A stretch of DNA of 64,000 nt. It comes from Nitrospira sp. Its GTDB lineage: Bacteria; Nitrospirota; Nitrospiria; Nitrospirales; Nitrospiraceae. The notes beneath the pieces were generated by a model that saw only the letters and a program-made list of their open reading frames with translations, did not search any database and was not told the origin of the DNA. The stretch is from assembly GCA_013140455.1 (NCBI GenBank), contig JABFSU010000017.1, forward strand, positions 34,467-98,466, read 5' to 3'. Both the position numbers and the translations under genes were made by a program. Below are positions 17,793 to 26,966 of the stretch, piece after piece (the first letter of the stretch is position 1; every line of letters starts with the position of its first letter).

Positions 17793-19028
17793 TTGTCATT
17801 GGTGGATCCCCTTCCCGGACTCAAAATTGCCGTGCTAATCAAGCGCTTCCTGAGTACCGGCGGTGCCGAGAAGTATGCGATGGAAGTGATTCGGCGCCTG
17901 GCGTCAGAGCATGAGGTGCATGTGTTCGCGCAGGAGTGGTCGTTTCACGGGCCTGAACCTATTACGTTTCACAAGATTGCGAGGGTCTGTCGCAAACCGG
18001 CCTGGTTGAATCAGCTTTTCTTCTCCTGTTTCTGTCGCAGGGCGGTGGGGCAGGGGTTTGATGTGGTGCATTCGTTCGAAAAGGTTGCGTCATTCGATGT
18101 GATGACGGTGCAATCGCCGTGTTTCAAATCTTCCGGTATCGCAGCCGACAAATCGTGGAACCGGATGCTGGGCTGGATGAGGCTGGCATTCAGTCCTCGC
18201 AAACTTGCGTGGCTGTGGCTGGAGCGGGAACAGTTTTCTGACGATCCGGCACGAGTCCTGATTGCCGTGTCGGGGTATGTGAAACGAAATGTGCAGGCGC
18301 AGTATCCCCTTCCTGATGACCGGTTTAGACTCGCCTACACCGGAGTTGAGGTTTCACAGGCAGCCGTGACTGCTTCGAATCACGAGAGGGATGAGCTCCG
18401 AGCTCGATGGGATATCGGTATCAACGACCTGGTTGTCTTGTTTGTCGGGACGGAGTTCAAGCGGAAGGGATTGGATGCGCTCCTGCAAGGTTTTGCCAAG
18501 GTGCCGCGTGCGCGATTCAAGCTGCTCATTGCCGGCGGCGGGGGAGAGCGACTCGAATTTTACAAGAATCTTGCCGATCGGTTGCAACTGGATTCCGAGG
18601 TTCGGTTTCTAGGGTTGATCGACGGTATTGATCGGATCTATCCGATCGCTGATATCTACGTTCTGCCCACCCTGGCTGATCCCTGTCCGCTTGCCCCCCT
18701 TGAGGCCATGGCAGCTGGAGTGGCCTCAGTCATGAGTTCATCGACGTATAACGGGACGGCCGAACTGATTCGACAGGGAGAGGCCGTGATTCTGTCGAAT
18801 CCTCATGACCCGGAGGAGATCGCGGCGGTCTTACTCAAACTCATGAACCCTCATGTCCGACAGCAGGTGGCGGAGAGGGGACAGCAATTAGTGCGTCAGC
18901 TCACCTGGGATAATACCGCTGCGGTGACAGCAGCGGCCTACCAAGACGTCATTCAATTGAGGCGTGTAAATAGACATGTTGCAGGAATAGTCAAAGGTGC
19001 TCACGGTTGCTCGGCAACGATCCGGTAG
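17793..19028 (+). CDS. Family 4 glycosyltransferase (LPS core-like)
   Basis: A GT-B fold glycosyltransferase of about 411 residues. It opens KIAVLIKRFLSTGGAEKYAM, resembling WaaG-type core transferases; the second domain shows VLFVGTEFKRKGLDALLQGF, LLIAGGGGERLEFYK and LPTLADPCPLAPLEAMAAG. A TTG at 17793 is the longest start; GTG at 17802 is equally plausible and leaves the conserved core intact. It follows the methyltransferase after three bases and runs up to the heptosyltransferase, so one transcript is likely. Confidence 0.87.
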   Translation: MSLVDPLPGLKIAVLIKRFLSTGGAEKYAMEVIRRLASEHEVHVFAQEWSFHGPEPITFHKIARVCRKPAWLNQLFFSCFCRRAVGQGFDVVHSFEKVASFDVMTVQSPCFKSSGIAADKSWNRMLGWMRLAFSPRKLAWLWLEREQFSDDPARVLIAVSGYVKRNVQAQYPLPDDRFRLAYTGVEVSQAAVTASNHERDELRARWDIGINDLVVLFVGTEFKRKGLDALLQGFAKVPRARFKLLIAGGGGERLEFYKNLADRLQLDSEVRFLGLIDGIDRIYPIADIYVLPTLADPCPLAPLEAMAAGVASVMSSSTYNGTAELIRQGEAVILSNPHDPEEIAAVLLKLMNPHVRQQVAERGQQLVRQLTWDNTAAVTAAAYQDVIQLRRVNRHVAGIVKGAHGCSATIR

Positions 19029-19031
19029 AAG

Positions 19032-20153
19032 GTGACGGTGAAAAAAACGTATCACAGTGTGCTAGTGGTGTGCACCAGGCGAATCGGCGACGTGTTATTG
19101 GCCACACCGGTCATCCGCTCGCTGAAGGTCGCTGCCCCTCATGCCGCGATCGATATGCTGGTGTTCAGCGGGACGGAGGACGTTGTCACCGCCAATCCCG
19201 ATATCCGTCGAGTGTGGACCGTATCCCCCGGGGCTTCTGTACGAGAATCGTTGACGATGCTGTCGCAGATTTGGCGTCGGTATGATCTTGCCTTGTCAGT
19301 TCTGCCCGGCGACCGGCCTGTGTTCTATGCCTGGGCGGCCGGGCGGCATTCGATGGCGACCGTCACTCCTGAACGGAAGTCGTGGTGGAAGCGGTTGTTG
19401 CTTGACGGCCAGGAATCATTCGACAATTACGATACGCATACGGTGGTCATGAATCTGCGGTTACTCAGGGTGCTCGAGGTGGCCGCGATTTCGACTCCGG
19501 TTGTGACCTGGACATCTGAAGACGAGGTGGCTGCGCGAAGTGTGTTTCCGGGTATGGAGGGAAGCGAACGCTACGCCGTCCTTCATGTGACCCCCAAGTT
19601 TGTCTATAAGGCGTGGACCGCATCCGGCTGGGCCATGCTGGGCCGATGGATCAGGAATTGTGGGGTAACGGTTGTGGTGGTGGGAGGGACTTCGCCGGAC
19701 GAGCGTGTTACAGTCTCCCGGATATTGGATGGACTGCCTTCCGATGTTATCGATCTGACCGGCCGGGTCACATTGCGCGCGCTCGGGCCCATACTGAGCC
19801 GGGCGGCGCTCTATGTTGGGACTGATACCGCCGTGACCCACATGGCTGCGGCGCTTGGTGTGCCGACCATTGCATTGTTCGGCCCCTCGAATCCGGTCAA
19901 GTGGGGGCCATGGCCGAGCCATTGGCCTGCAGATTCCCCAAGCCCTTGGAAGAGGGTGGGGTCTCAGCGACAGGGCAATGTGTATGTGTTGCAGGGGGAA
20001 GGCGATTGTGTGCCGTGCCTCCACGAGGGCTGCGGACGCCACGTCAGCAGTGTGAGCGATTGTCTGCAGCAGCTACCGGTGAGTCGGGTCATCGAAGTTG
20101 CAGAACAGTTGCTCCAGCAGCAACACAGGCGTCCGGCCATAGTGGATGCGTGA
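19032..20153 (+). CDS. Family 9 glycosyltransferase (ADP-heptose:LPS heptosyltransferase-like)
   Basis: A 373-residue GT9 protein. Family hallmarks are VVCTRRIGDVLLATPVIRSL at the N-terminus, YAVLHVTPKFVYKAWTASGW in the middle, and DTAVTHMAAALGVPTIALFG for the donor-binding region. Such enzymes add L-glycero-D-manno-heptose to the LPS core, using ADP-heptose. A C-terminal Cys-rich patch (CVPCLHEGCGRH) is seen in many GT9 proteins. Start is GTG at 19032, three bases after the upstream stop. It could be a WaaF/WaaC/WaaQ relative; the specific position on the core is unknown. Confidence 0.88.
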   Translation: MTVKKTYHSVLVVCTRRIGDVLLATPVIRSLKVAAPHAAIDMLVFSGTEDVVTANPDIRRVWTVSPGASVRESLTMLSQIWRRYDLALSVLPGDRPVFYAWAAGRHSMATVTPERKSWWKRLLLDGQESFDNYDTHTVVMNLRLLRVLEVAAISTPVVTWTSEDEVAARSVFPGMEGSERYAVLHVTPKFVYKAWTASGWAMLGRWIRNCGVTVVVVGGTSPDERVTVSRILDGLPSDVIDLTGRVTLRALGPILSRAALYVGTDTAVTHMAAALGVPTIALFGPSNPVKWGPWPSHWPADSPSPWKRVGSQRQGNVYVLQGEGDCVPCLHEGCGRHVSSVSDCLQQLPVSRVIEVAEQLLQQQHRRPAIVDA

Positions 20154-20174
20154 CGAAAACCTGAGGGGAAGTTT

Positions 20175-22067
20175 GTGAGGCGTCTGGCAATTACGCTGTT
20201 TCAATGGGCTGTACAGAGGTATGGCCAGCTTGTGCTGCGATCTCGATCGCTCCTCGTGTTGGCCACTCATCTGGGCTTAATTGTGGGCGCGCATCTGAGC
20301 GCATTTGCCCTTCGATTTGAAGGGGAGGTGCCGCCCCCCTTTGATCGCATGATGTGGCGGTATCTGCCTCTTGTGTTGGTGATCTATTGGGGTGGGTTGT
20401 GGCTATTTGGCATCCAAAGCGGGTTATGGCGTTATGTCGGGTTGCATGATCTTCGGCGGATCTTTTGGGCCTCTCTTGCGAGTTCTGGAGCGTTTTGGGT
20501 TTTCACCCACGTTGCCCTTGGTCAGATCCAATATCCTCGATCGGTCATTGTCCTTACGGGCCTCCTGAGCGGAGTCTACATTGCCGGCATCAGATTGGTG
20601 GTTCGCTGGTTTCGGGAATGGCTTCAGATCGTAGGTCCCACAGCGAGACGGGTTCTCATTGTGGGGGCTGGCCATGCCGGAGAACTGTTAGCCAGAGACA
20701 TGTTGTCAGACCCCAGCTTCAACAGCCGTCCGGTGGGATTCATCGATGATGATCCCGTGAAGCGAAAGATGAAGATTCACGGGGTGCCCGTGGTTGGAAC
20801 GATCGCTGATATCAAGCGTGCCGCAGATCGGCTGGAAGTCCACGAGATTATTGTGGCGTTGCCGTCTGCCGGGACCGGTACCAAGCAGAAGATTCTCGCT
20901 GCGTCTGAAGGCTGTACGGCGCCGATCAAGATCTTGCCCAATGTGAAGCAATTGCTGGGAGATCCTGTGTCTCTTCAGCAGGTGCGGGCGATGAGTTTGG
21001 AAGACTTGCTTCAACGGGAACCGATCCAGACTGATCGGCAGGAATTGCATCCGCTGATTGCCGGCAAGACCGTGCTCGTGACAGGGGCGGGAGGATCGAT
21101 CGGATCGGAGTTGTGCCGCCAGATCGCATCCTATCGGCCGGAGTCTTTGGTGTTGTTTGAACGCTATGAAAACTCCCTTCATGCGCTGCTGTTGGAGTTG
21201 CGCGCGACATTTCCCGCTGTTGGTGTTCTTCCAATCATCGGCGATGTCACGGTCCCTGAACGGGTGGCCGAAGTGTTTCGTCAGACGGGGCCTGACCTCG
21301 TCTTTCATGCGGCAGCCCACAAACATGTGCCATTGATGGAGCTGAATCCGAAGGAGGCAGTCCGGAACAATGTGCTGGGCACCCGTATCGTCGCTGAAGC
21401 GGCATTGGCGGCGGGAGTCGATCGGTTCGTGTTGATTTCAACGGACAAAGCCGTCAATCCCACGAGTGTGATGGGCGTGACCAAGCGCATTGCGGAGCAA
21501 GTCATTCAGGGGTTTAATCACCGGGGTCGGACCAAATATACCGTGGTGCGCTTTGGGAATGTCTTGGGGAGTAACGGCAGTGTTGTGCCATTGTTTACGG
21601 AGCAGATTCGCAAAGGCGGTCCGATCACGGTGACGGATCCGGAGATCAAACGATTCTTCATGACGATTCCTGAGGCCGTTCAGCTGGTGTTGCAGGCGAG
21701 TGTGATCGGGCAAGGCGGGGACGTGTTTGTGCTGGATATGGGTGAACAGATCAAGATTGTGGATTTGGCTCGGAACATGATCGTGCTGTCCGGCTTGGTG
21801 CCGGGGAAGGATATCGAAATTCAGTTCACCGGGTTGCGCCCTGGAGAGAAGCTCTACGAGGAGCTGTTTGATGAAAGTGAACAGACCGAATCAACGGCAC
21901 ATGAAAAGATCAATCGTGCGGTCAGCCCACTTGCGCAAGCCGATCTCGACCAATGGTTGGATCAGCTAGGGGCGAATCTTCTGCAGTGGAATGAAGACGA
22001 CCTCCTGCTGCAACTCCGGCGGCGTATCCCGAGTTTCACGCCGACGGTTCCTCAACGGGTCTCCTGA
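20175..22067 (+). CDS. PglF/WbpM-type UDP-sugar 4,6-dehydratase
   Basis: A membrane-bound nucleotide-sugar dehydratase of 630 residues, the usual size of PglF/WbpM/CapD. Four membrane helices lie in the first 140 residues, followed by a nucleotide-binding domain (VLIVGAGHAGELLARDM) and the catalytic SDR domain (VLVTGAGGSIGSELCRQI). The catalytic Tyr is replaced by Met in STDKAVNPTSVMGVTKR, as in the Ser-Met-Lys type of WbpM. It should convert UDP-GlcNAc to the 4-keto-6-deoxy sugar, the substrate of the PglE-like aminotransferase. Start is GTG at 20175 after a GGGGAAG-like ribosome site. Confidence 0.92.
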   Translation: MRRLAITLFQWAVQRYGQLVLRSRSLLVLATHLGLIVGAHLSAFALRFEGEVPPPFDRMMWRYLPLVLVIYWGGLWLFGIQSGLWRYVGLHDLRRIFWASLASSGAFWVFTHVALGQIQYPRSVIVLTGLLSGVYIAGIRLVVRWFREWLQIVGPTARRVLIVGAGHAGELLARDMLSDPSFNSRPVGFIDDDPVKRKMKIHGVPVVGTIADIKRAADRLEVHEIIVALPSAGTGTKQKILAASEGCTAPIKILPNVKQLLGDPVSLQQVRAMSLEDLLQREPIQTDRQELHPLIAGKTVLVTGAGGSIGSELCRQIASYRPESLVLFERYENSLHALLLELRATFPAVGVLPIIGDVTVPERVAEVFRQTGPDLVFHAAAHKHVPLMELNPKEAVRNNVLGTRIVAEAALAAGVDRFVLISTDKAVNPTSVMGVTKRIAEQVIQGFNHRGRTKYTVVRFGNVLGSNGSVVPLFTEQIRKGGPITVTDPEIKRFFMTIPEAVQLVLQASVIGQGGDVFVLDMGEQIKIVDLARNMIVLSGLVPGKDIEIQFTGLRPGEKLYEELFDESEQTESTAHEKINRAVSPLAQADLDQWLDQLGANLLQWNEDDLLLQLRRRIPSFTPTVPQRVS

Positions 22068-22207
22068 CCAGGTGTCTTTCCTGCTTTCATCGTGGAAATT
22101 AAATCAGGTAGGAAAAACAGCTTCTTCCCTCTATAGTTCGAACGGGTATCAACCGATATAAACGGGGCAGAGGCGGCGAAGATGACTCAGATTGGGAGGG
22201 GCTGATT

Positions 22208-22945
22208 GTGAAAGGCGTTGTGCTTGCCGGTGGGCTGGGAACCAGGCTCATGCCCCTCACGAAAGTCACGAATAAGCATCTTCTGCCGATTTATGATCGG
22301 CCCATGATCTATTACCCGATCCAGGCGTTGGTCAATGCAGGGATTCGAGACATCATGCTGGTCACCGGTGGAAACAATGCCGGTGATTTTCTCAGGCTTC
22401 TGGGGAACGGCAAGGAATTCGGGCTGAGGCATCTGAACTATACCTATCAGGAAGGGGAAGGCGGGATTGCCGATGCCCTTCGTCTGGCGGAACATTTTGC
22501 GGACGGCGAGGCGATCTGCGTGATTCTTGGCGATAATATTATTGAAGGCAATATTGCCATTGCCGCCGAGGCTTTTCGGCAGCAGAAGATCGGGGCAAAG
22601 ATTCTCCTGAAAGAAGTGAAAGACCCGCAGCGATTCGGTGTGCCCGTGTTGGAAGGCGAGCGTGTGCTGAAGATCGAGGAGAAGCCGGCCCATCCAAGAT
22701 CGGCCTATGCGGTGACAGGGTTGTATTTCTATGATGCGCAGGTGTTCGATATTATCAAAACGCTGAAACCGTCAGGGCGAGGTGAATTGGAAATTACCGA
22801 CGTCAACAATGCCTACATTGCAGCGGGGACGCTGACGTGGGATCTGCTTGAGGGCTGGTGGACCGATGCCGGCACCATTGAGTCTCTTCATCTCGCCAAC
22901 CAATTGGTCAGTCGGACCGGGGCAAACAAGCTGAGCACTGAATGA
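22208..22945 (+). CDS. rmlA: Glucose-1-phosphate thymidylyltransferase-like nucleotidyltransferase
   Basis: This 245-residue enzyme belongs to the RmlA family: VVLAGGLGTRLMPLTKVTNK with its pyrophosphorylase signature, VTGGNNAGDFLRLLG, CVILGDNIIEG, and GRGELEITDVNNAYI. It is about 45 residues shorter than enteric RmlA, matching the short form often found beside rmlB. It makes dTDP-glucose from glucose-1-phosphate, the first step to dTDP-rhamnose. The GTG start is preceded by GGGAGGGG and its stop overlaps the next ATG (ATGA). The symbol rests on context as well as sequence. Confidence 0.85.
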   Translation: MKGVVLAGGLGTRLMPLTKVTNKHLLPIYDRPMIYYPIQALVNAGIRDIMLVTGGNNAGDFLRLLGNGKEFGLRHLNYTYQEGEGGIADALRLAEHFADGEAICVILGDNIIEGNIAIAAEAFRQQKIGAKILLKEVKDPQRFGVPVLEGERVLKIEEKPAHPRSAYAVTGLYFYDAQVFDIIKTLKPSGRGELEITDVNNAYIAAGTLTWDLLEGWWTDAGTIESLHLANQLVSRTGANKLSTE

Positions 22946-23970
22946 AGATCCTCCTCACCGGCGGCGCCGGATTTATCGGATCCCATCTCGTTCGGCGATT
23001 GCTGACCCGGCCGGAGCATCAGGTCGTCAACCTCGACGCCCTTCGGTATTCCGGCAATCTGGCCAACCTCGAATCTGTGCAACAGCATTCCCGCTACCGG
23101 TTTGTCCAGGGAGATATCTGTGATCAGCCGCTCGTGGAGTCGGTGATCCGGGACCATCAGATCGACGGGGTCATCAATTGTGCTGCGGAAACGCACGTCG
23201 ATCGATCTATTCTCGATCCGGGCAGCTTTGCACGGACCGATGTGGTCGGGACGGGCGTGTTGTTGGAAGCGGCACGCCAGGCAGGGGTCCGCCGATTTCT
23301 CCAAGTCAGCACCGATGAAGTCTATGGCAGTGTTGAAACCGGGACATCGAGCGAGACCGATCGTCTGGCGCCTCGTAGCCCGTATTCCGCGAGCAAGGCA
23401 GGCGGGGAGTTGCTGGCGCTCAGCTATTGGACGACCTATCAATTTCCCGTGGTCGTGACCAGGGGGAGCAATACCTATGGTTCTCACCAGTATCCGGAGA
23501 AATTCATTCCGCTCTTTGTCACCAATGCCATCGATGCGCAGCTTCTTCCGCTCTATGGGGATGGCCGTCAGTGCCGCGACTGGCTTGCTGTCGAGGACCA
23601 CTGTGCGGGGATCGAGCACGCATTCCTGCACGGAGAGCCTGGGACGGCCTACAATATCGGCGGGGGAAATGAGCGCGAAAATCTCGCGGTGGCTGAGATG
23701 ATTCTCGACTCTCTAAGAAAACCGAAGACCCTTCTGCGGTATGTCAGTGACCGCCCAGGCCATGACCGCCGGTATGCGGTCGATTGCAGCCGCCTGCGGG
23801 AACTGGGCTGGAAGCCGGCCGTGTCGTTTGCAGATGGGCTCCGTGAAACAGTCCGGTGGTACCAGGAACACGAATCCTGGTGGCGGCCGATCAAGTCGGG
23901 TGAGTTCAAGCGCTATTACGAAGAGCAGTATCGTCGTCGTTTGGAAGAAGGGACGGCATGCGGATCCTGA
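22942..23970 (+). CDS. rmlB: dTDP-glucose 4,6-dehydratase
   Basis: A 342-residue extended SDR that converts dTDP-glucose to dTDP-4-keto-6-deoxyglucose. GGAGFIGSHLVRRLL binds NAD, AETHVDRSILDPGSF and STDEVYGSVETG are typical of RmlB, and the catalytic pair is in YSASKAGGELL. The substrate loop RGSNTYGSHQYPEKFIP is well preserved. It overlaps rmlA by four bases and rmlD by thirteen, so the three are one operon. Confident. Confidence 0.94.
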   Translation: MKILLTGGAGFIGSHLVRRLLTRPEHQVVNLDALRYSGNLANLESVQQHSRYRFVQGDICDQPLVESVIRDHQIDGVINCAAETHVDRSILDPGSFARTDVVGTGVLLEAARQAGVRRFLQVSTDEVYGSVETGTSSETDRLAPRSPYSASKAGGELLALSYWTTYQFPVVVTRGSNTYGSHQYPEKFIPLFVTNAIDAQLLPLYGDGRQCRDWLAVEDHCAGIEHAFLHGEPGTAYNIGGGNERENLAVAEMILDSLRKPKTLLRYVSDRPGHDRRYAVDCSRLRELGWKPAVSFADGLRETVRWYQEHESWWRPIKSGEFKRYYEEQYRRRLEEGTACGS

Positions 23971-24809
23971 TCACCGGTGCCAACGGGCAATTGGGGTGCG
24001 AATTACGTCGGGTATTCGCCTCCGAAACTCTCATTCTGAAGGATCTTCCTGATTTCGACCTGACAGGATCGCAGGTAGAAGAGGATGTCGCAGAGGCAAG
24101 GCCCGATCTCATTATTCACGCAGGAGCCTATACCGATGTTGATGGTGCCGAGCGCGAGCCCGATCGGGCGATGGCGATCAACGCGTTCGGAACCGCGCAG
24201 GTGGCACGGGCGGCAGTGCGAGTCGGCGCCCGGTTGCTGTACATCTCGACGGACTATGTCTTTCCAGGGACTCAGCGACACCCCTACAGCGAAGACGATG
24301 TGCCGGCTCCCATCAATGCCTATGGGCTGTCGAAATGGCGAGGTGAGCAAGTGGTGGCGGAGTCGGGGGCGGATGCCCTGATCGTTCGGACGGCATGGCT
24401 ATACGGTTCGATGGGGAAAAACTTCGTCAAGTCGATCATGCGTGCAGTTCAGACGCAATCCTCCCTCCGGGTGGTCGACGATCAACGAGGATCCCCCACT
24501 TCAGTTGAAGATCTGGCCGCAGTCATCAAGGCGACGGCTGCAGGATCGGTGCGAGGCATTCTGCATGTGACCAACCGGGGAGATTGTACCTGGTATGAAT
24601 TCGCTCGGGCGATTGTGGATGAAATGAATCTCGAAATTCCGGTCGTTCCCATCTCAACGGTAGAAGCCGGGCGACTGGCTCCGCGCCCACCCTATTCGGT
24701 GCTCGGACAGCAGCGGTTAGCGCGGCTGGATCTTGTTCCTCGTGACTGGCGTGAGGCCCTGAACCAGTTCGTCAAGGCTGAGCGGGCATTGGTTGCGGTC
24801 CATCCGTAG
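23958..24809 (+). CDS. rmlD: dTDP-4-dehydrorhamnose reductase
   Basis: A 283-residue reductase: ILITGANGQLGCELRRVF for NADPH, YISTDYVFPGTQRHPYSE, and YGLSKWRGEQVV with the catalytic Tyr and Lys. It performs the last reduction to dTDP-L-rhamnose. The gene starts inside the 3' end of rmlB. The 3,5-epimerase rmlC, normally needed between RmlB and RmlD, is not seen anywhere in this window and must be supplied elsewhere if rhamnose is made. Confidence 0.93.
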   Translation: MRILITGANGQLGCELRRVFASETLILKDLPDFDLTGSQVEEDVAEARPDLIIHAGAYTDVDGAEREPDRAMAINAFGTAQVARAAVRVGARLLYISTDYVFPGTQRHPYSEDDVPAPINAYGLSKWRGEQVVAESGADALIVRTAWLYGSMGKNFVKSIMRAVQTQSSLRVVDDQRGSPTSVEDLAAVIKATAAGSVRGILHVTNRGDCTWYEFARAIVDEMNLEIPVVPISTVEAGRLAPRPPYSVLGQQRLARLDLVPRDWREALNQFVKAERALVAVHP

Positions 24810-24853
24810 CGTCGTTGGCTATCCCCTCGTTCTCCGTCCAAATCATTTTTCCT

Positions 24854-24881
24854 TTGTAACAAGCAGGTGAATCGGTAAGAT
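24854..24881 (+). promoter_or_regulatory. Candidate sigma-70-type promoter before kdsC
   Basis: TTGTAA and TAAGAT are separated by 16 bases in the 120-base gap between rmlD and kdsC, about 50 bases before the kdsC ATG. The match is moderate and not supported by any conserved operator. It would give kdsC and the mannose genes their own start. Confidence 0.3.
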
Positions 24882-24932
24882 GGGATACAAGGCTTCTGCC
24901 ATCAGTAGCTTTTGCTAGGTGAGAGGACGTTC

Positions 24933-25463
24933 ATGTCTGGGAATGAGAATACTGTGAAAGAGAAAGGTTCCGAGCGAAGTCGGCTAAGTGAAGTTCGTCT
25001 GTTTGCGACGGATGTCGATGGGGTGCTGACGGATGCGGGTATGTACTATGCCGAATCGGGCGATGAATGGAAGAAGTTCAACACGCGCGATGGGATGGGG
25101 ATCAAGCTGCTGCAAAAGGCCGGCTATGTGACGGCGATTGTCACGCAGGAACGAACGAAGATTGTGGCGCGGCGCGCTGAAAAGCTCGCGATCCCAGAGC
25201 TGCATCAGGGTGTGATGGATAAGCTCACGGTGATTCGCGAGATGGCCAGCCGCCATGGTTTATCATTGAGCCAGGTTGCCTATATTGGTGACGATGTGAA
25301 TGACCTTGAGGCGCTGCGCGCGGTCGGGTTCTCGGCGGCTCCGGCTGATGGCATGCCGATCGTATGCGACGCCGTGCACTATGTGTGTCGAAAAAAAGGT
25401 GGAGAAGGGGCCGTGCGTGAAATTGCAGAGATGCTGCTCAGTGCTCGTGTGGATGTAGCTTGA
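24933..25463 (+). CDS. kdsC: KDO-8-phosphate phosphatase (HAD family)
   Basis: A small HAD phosphatase of 176 residues without a cap domain, as in KdsC, which forms free KDO for lipid A-core assembly. The nucleophile region is LFATDVDGVLTDAGMYY, followed by FNTRDGMGIKLLQKAGYVTA and the metal-binding VAYIGDDVNDLEALRAVG. The ATG at 24933 was preferred because GAGAGGA precedes it; a TTG seven codons earlier is less likely. Its presence beside heptosyltransferase-type genes supports a complete LPS core. YrbI-type phosphatases acting on related sugars are the only alternative. Confidence 0.88.
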   Translation: MSGNENTVKEKGSERSRLSEVRLFATDVDGVLTDAGMYYAESGDEWKKFNTRDGMGIKLLQKAGYVTAIVTQERTKIVARRAEKLAIPELHQGVMDKLTVIREMASRHGLSLSQVAYIGDDVNDLEALRAVGFSAAPADGMPIVCDAVHYVCRKKGGEGAVREIAEMLLSARVDVA

Positions 25464-25494
25464 ATACGGTGTGTTGAGAATAAGGGGATCGCTT

Positions 25495-26949
25495 ATGAAG
25501 GCGCGAATGCACAATCTGTATCCGGTGATCATGGCCGGGGGAAGCGGGACCAGGTTTTGGCCTTTGAGCCGGCAATTGTTTCCCAAACAGTTGCTGAAAA
25601 TCGGAGGAGATCAGACGCTGATTCAGCAGACGATGCAGCGGGTACTGGGGTGTGCGCCGTCGTCTCAGGTGCTTATCTCGACGAACGCGGCTCAGGCGGA
25701 GTTGATTCGAGGTCAGCTGGGCGAGTGGAAGAGTGAGCTGAAAGACGGATTTATTTTAGAGCCTGAGGGGCGGAATACCGCACCGGCGATCGCGTTGGCG
25801 GCGCTCGAAGTCGTGCGGCGCGATCCGAACGGACTGATGCTGGTAGTGCCGGCCGATCATGTGGTGTCTGGGCAAAGGGAATTTTCTGCTGCAGTGGCGC
25901 TGGCTTCGCAACTCGCGGATGAGGGCTATCTCGTCACATTTGGAATCAAACCGATCAGGCCGGAAACCGGCTATGGCTACATCAAGCCGAATGGACGAAA
26001 GCTGTTGGGCGCGCGGGGAACGCTCAAAGGGTATCGCGTGGATAAATTCGTGGAGAAGCCGAACGCTGCCAAGGCCGCACAGTATCTCAAGGCAGGACAG
26101 TACTATTGGAACAGCGGGATGTTTGTGTGGCGCGCCGCGACGATCCTCGAGGAAATTCGGACGCACCAGCCTGCGCTTGGGAAAGTCGTGGATCGCATCG
26201 CCCAATTGCAGACCTCAGGCGCTCCCAAGCAGACGATCGATGAAGTCTACCGATGGGCGATGTCGGTCTCCATCGACAACGGCGTCATGGAACTCTCGTC
26301 CAAGGCGGCCGTCGTTCCCGTGAAATTCCGGTGGTCTGATGTCGGGAGTTGGGGAAGTTTGGACGAAGTGGCCGAGAAGGACAAGTCTGGGAATGTGCTG
26401 GTCGGGCGGGTCATCGACCTCGAAAGCTCACGCTCGATCGTGTATGCCGATCGGCGGGTCGTGGCCACGATCGGCCTTGAGGACATGGTGGTGGTGGATA
26501 CGCCCGATGCCACGCTGGTCTGCCCGAAGTCTCGCGCGCAGGATGTCAAGAAGGTGGTGGAGATTCTCAAGCAGCAGAAGGCGCCGGAACATCTCGAGCA
26601 TCTGACCGTCCATCGTCCCTGGGGATCCTACACGATTCTCGAAGAGGGAGCCGGCTTCAAGGTGAAGCGAGTGACGGTGAATCCAGGCGGGCGCCTCTCG
26701 CTTCAGTTGCACCACAAGCGGAGCGAGCATTGGGTCGTGATTGCGGGAACTGCACGGGTCACGAGAGGTGAAGAGGTGTTTGACCTTCAGGTCGGACAGA
26801 GTACCGCGATTCCCGTCCAGACCAAGCATCGGTTGGAAAATCCAGGCAAAGAGACCGTTCATATTATCGAAGTTCAGAATGGTCCGTATCTTGGGGAAGA
26901 CGACATCGTGCGATTTAAAGATGATTACGGACGAACCGCTAACGCGTAG
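25495..26949 (+). CDS. manC: Mannose-1-phosphate guanylyltransferase/mannose-6-phosphate isomerase
   Basis: A type II bifunctional enzyme of 484 residues. The N-terminal nucleotidyltransferase domain has VIMAGGSGTRFWPLSRQLFP, MLVVPADHVVSG and VDKFVEKPNAAKA; the C-terminal cupin isomerase domain has HRPWGSYTILEEGAGFKVKR and LQLHHKRSEHWVVIAG. It makes GDP-mannose and interconverts fructose-6-P and mannose-6-P. The ATG at 25495 follows AAGGGG. The phosphomannomutase directly behind it completes the pathway. GDP-mannose likely feeds the transferases upstream. Confidence 0.93.
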   Translation: MKARMHNLYPVIMAGGSGTRFWPLSRQLFPKQLLKIGGDQTLIQQTMQRVLGCAPSSQVLISTNAAQAELIRGQLGEWKSELKDGFILEPEGRNTAPAIALAALEVVRRDPNGLMLVVPADHVVSGQREFSAAVALASQLADEGYLVTFGIKPIRPETGYGYIKPNGRKLLGARGTLKGYRVDKFVEKPNAAKAAQYLKAGQYYWNSGMFVWRAATILEEIRTHQPALGKVVDRIAQLQTSGAPKQTIDEVYRWAMSVSIDNGVMELSSKAAVVPVKFRWSDVGSWGSLDEVAEKDKSGNVLVGRVIDLESSRSIVYADRRVVATIGLEDMVVVDTPDATLVCPKSRAQDVKKVVEILKQQKAPEHLEHLTVHRPWGSYTILEEGAGFKVKRVTVNPGGRLSLQLHHKRSEHWVVIAGTARVTRGEEVFDLQVGQSTAIPVQTKHRLENPGKETVHIIEVQNGPYLGEDDIVRFKDDYGRTANA

Positions 26950-26966
26950 GAGATAGAGGAGCGGCT

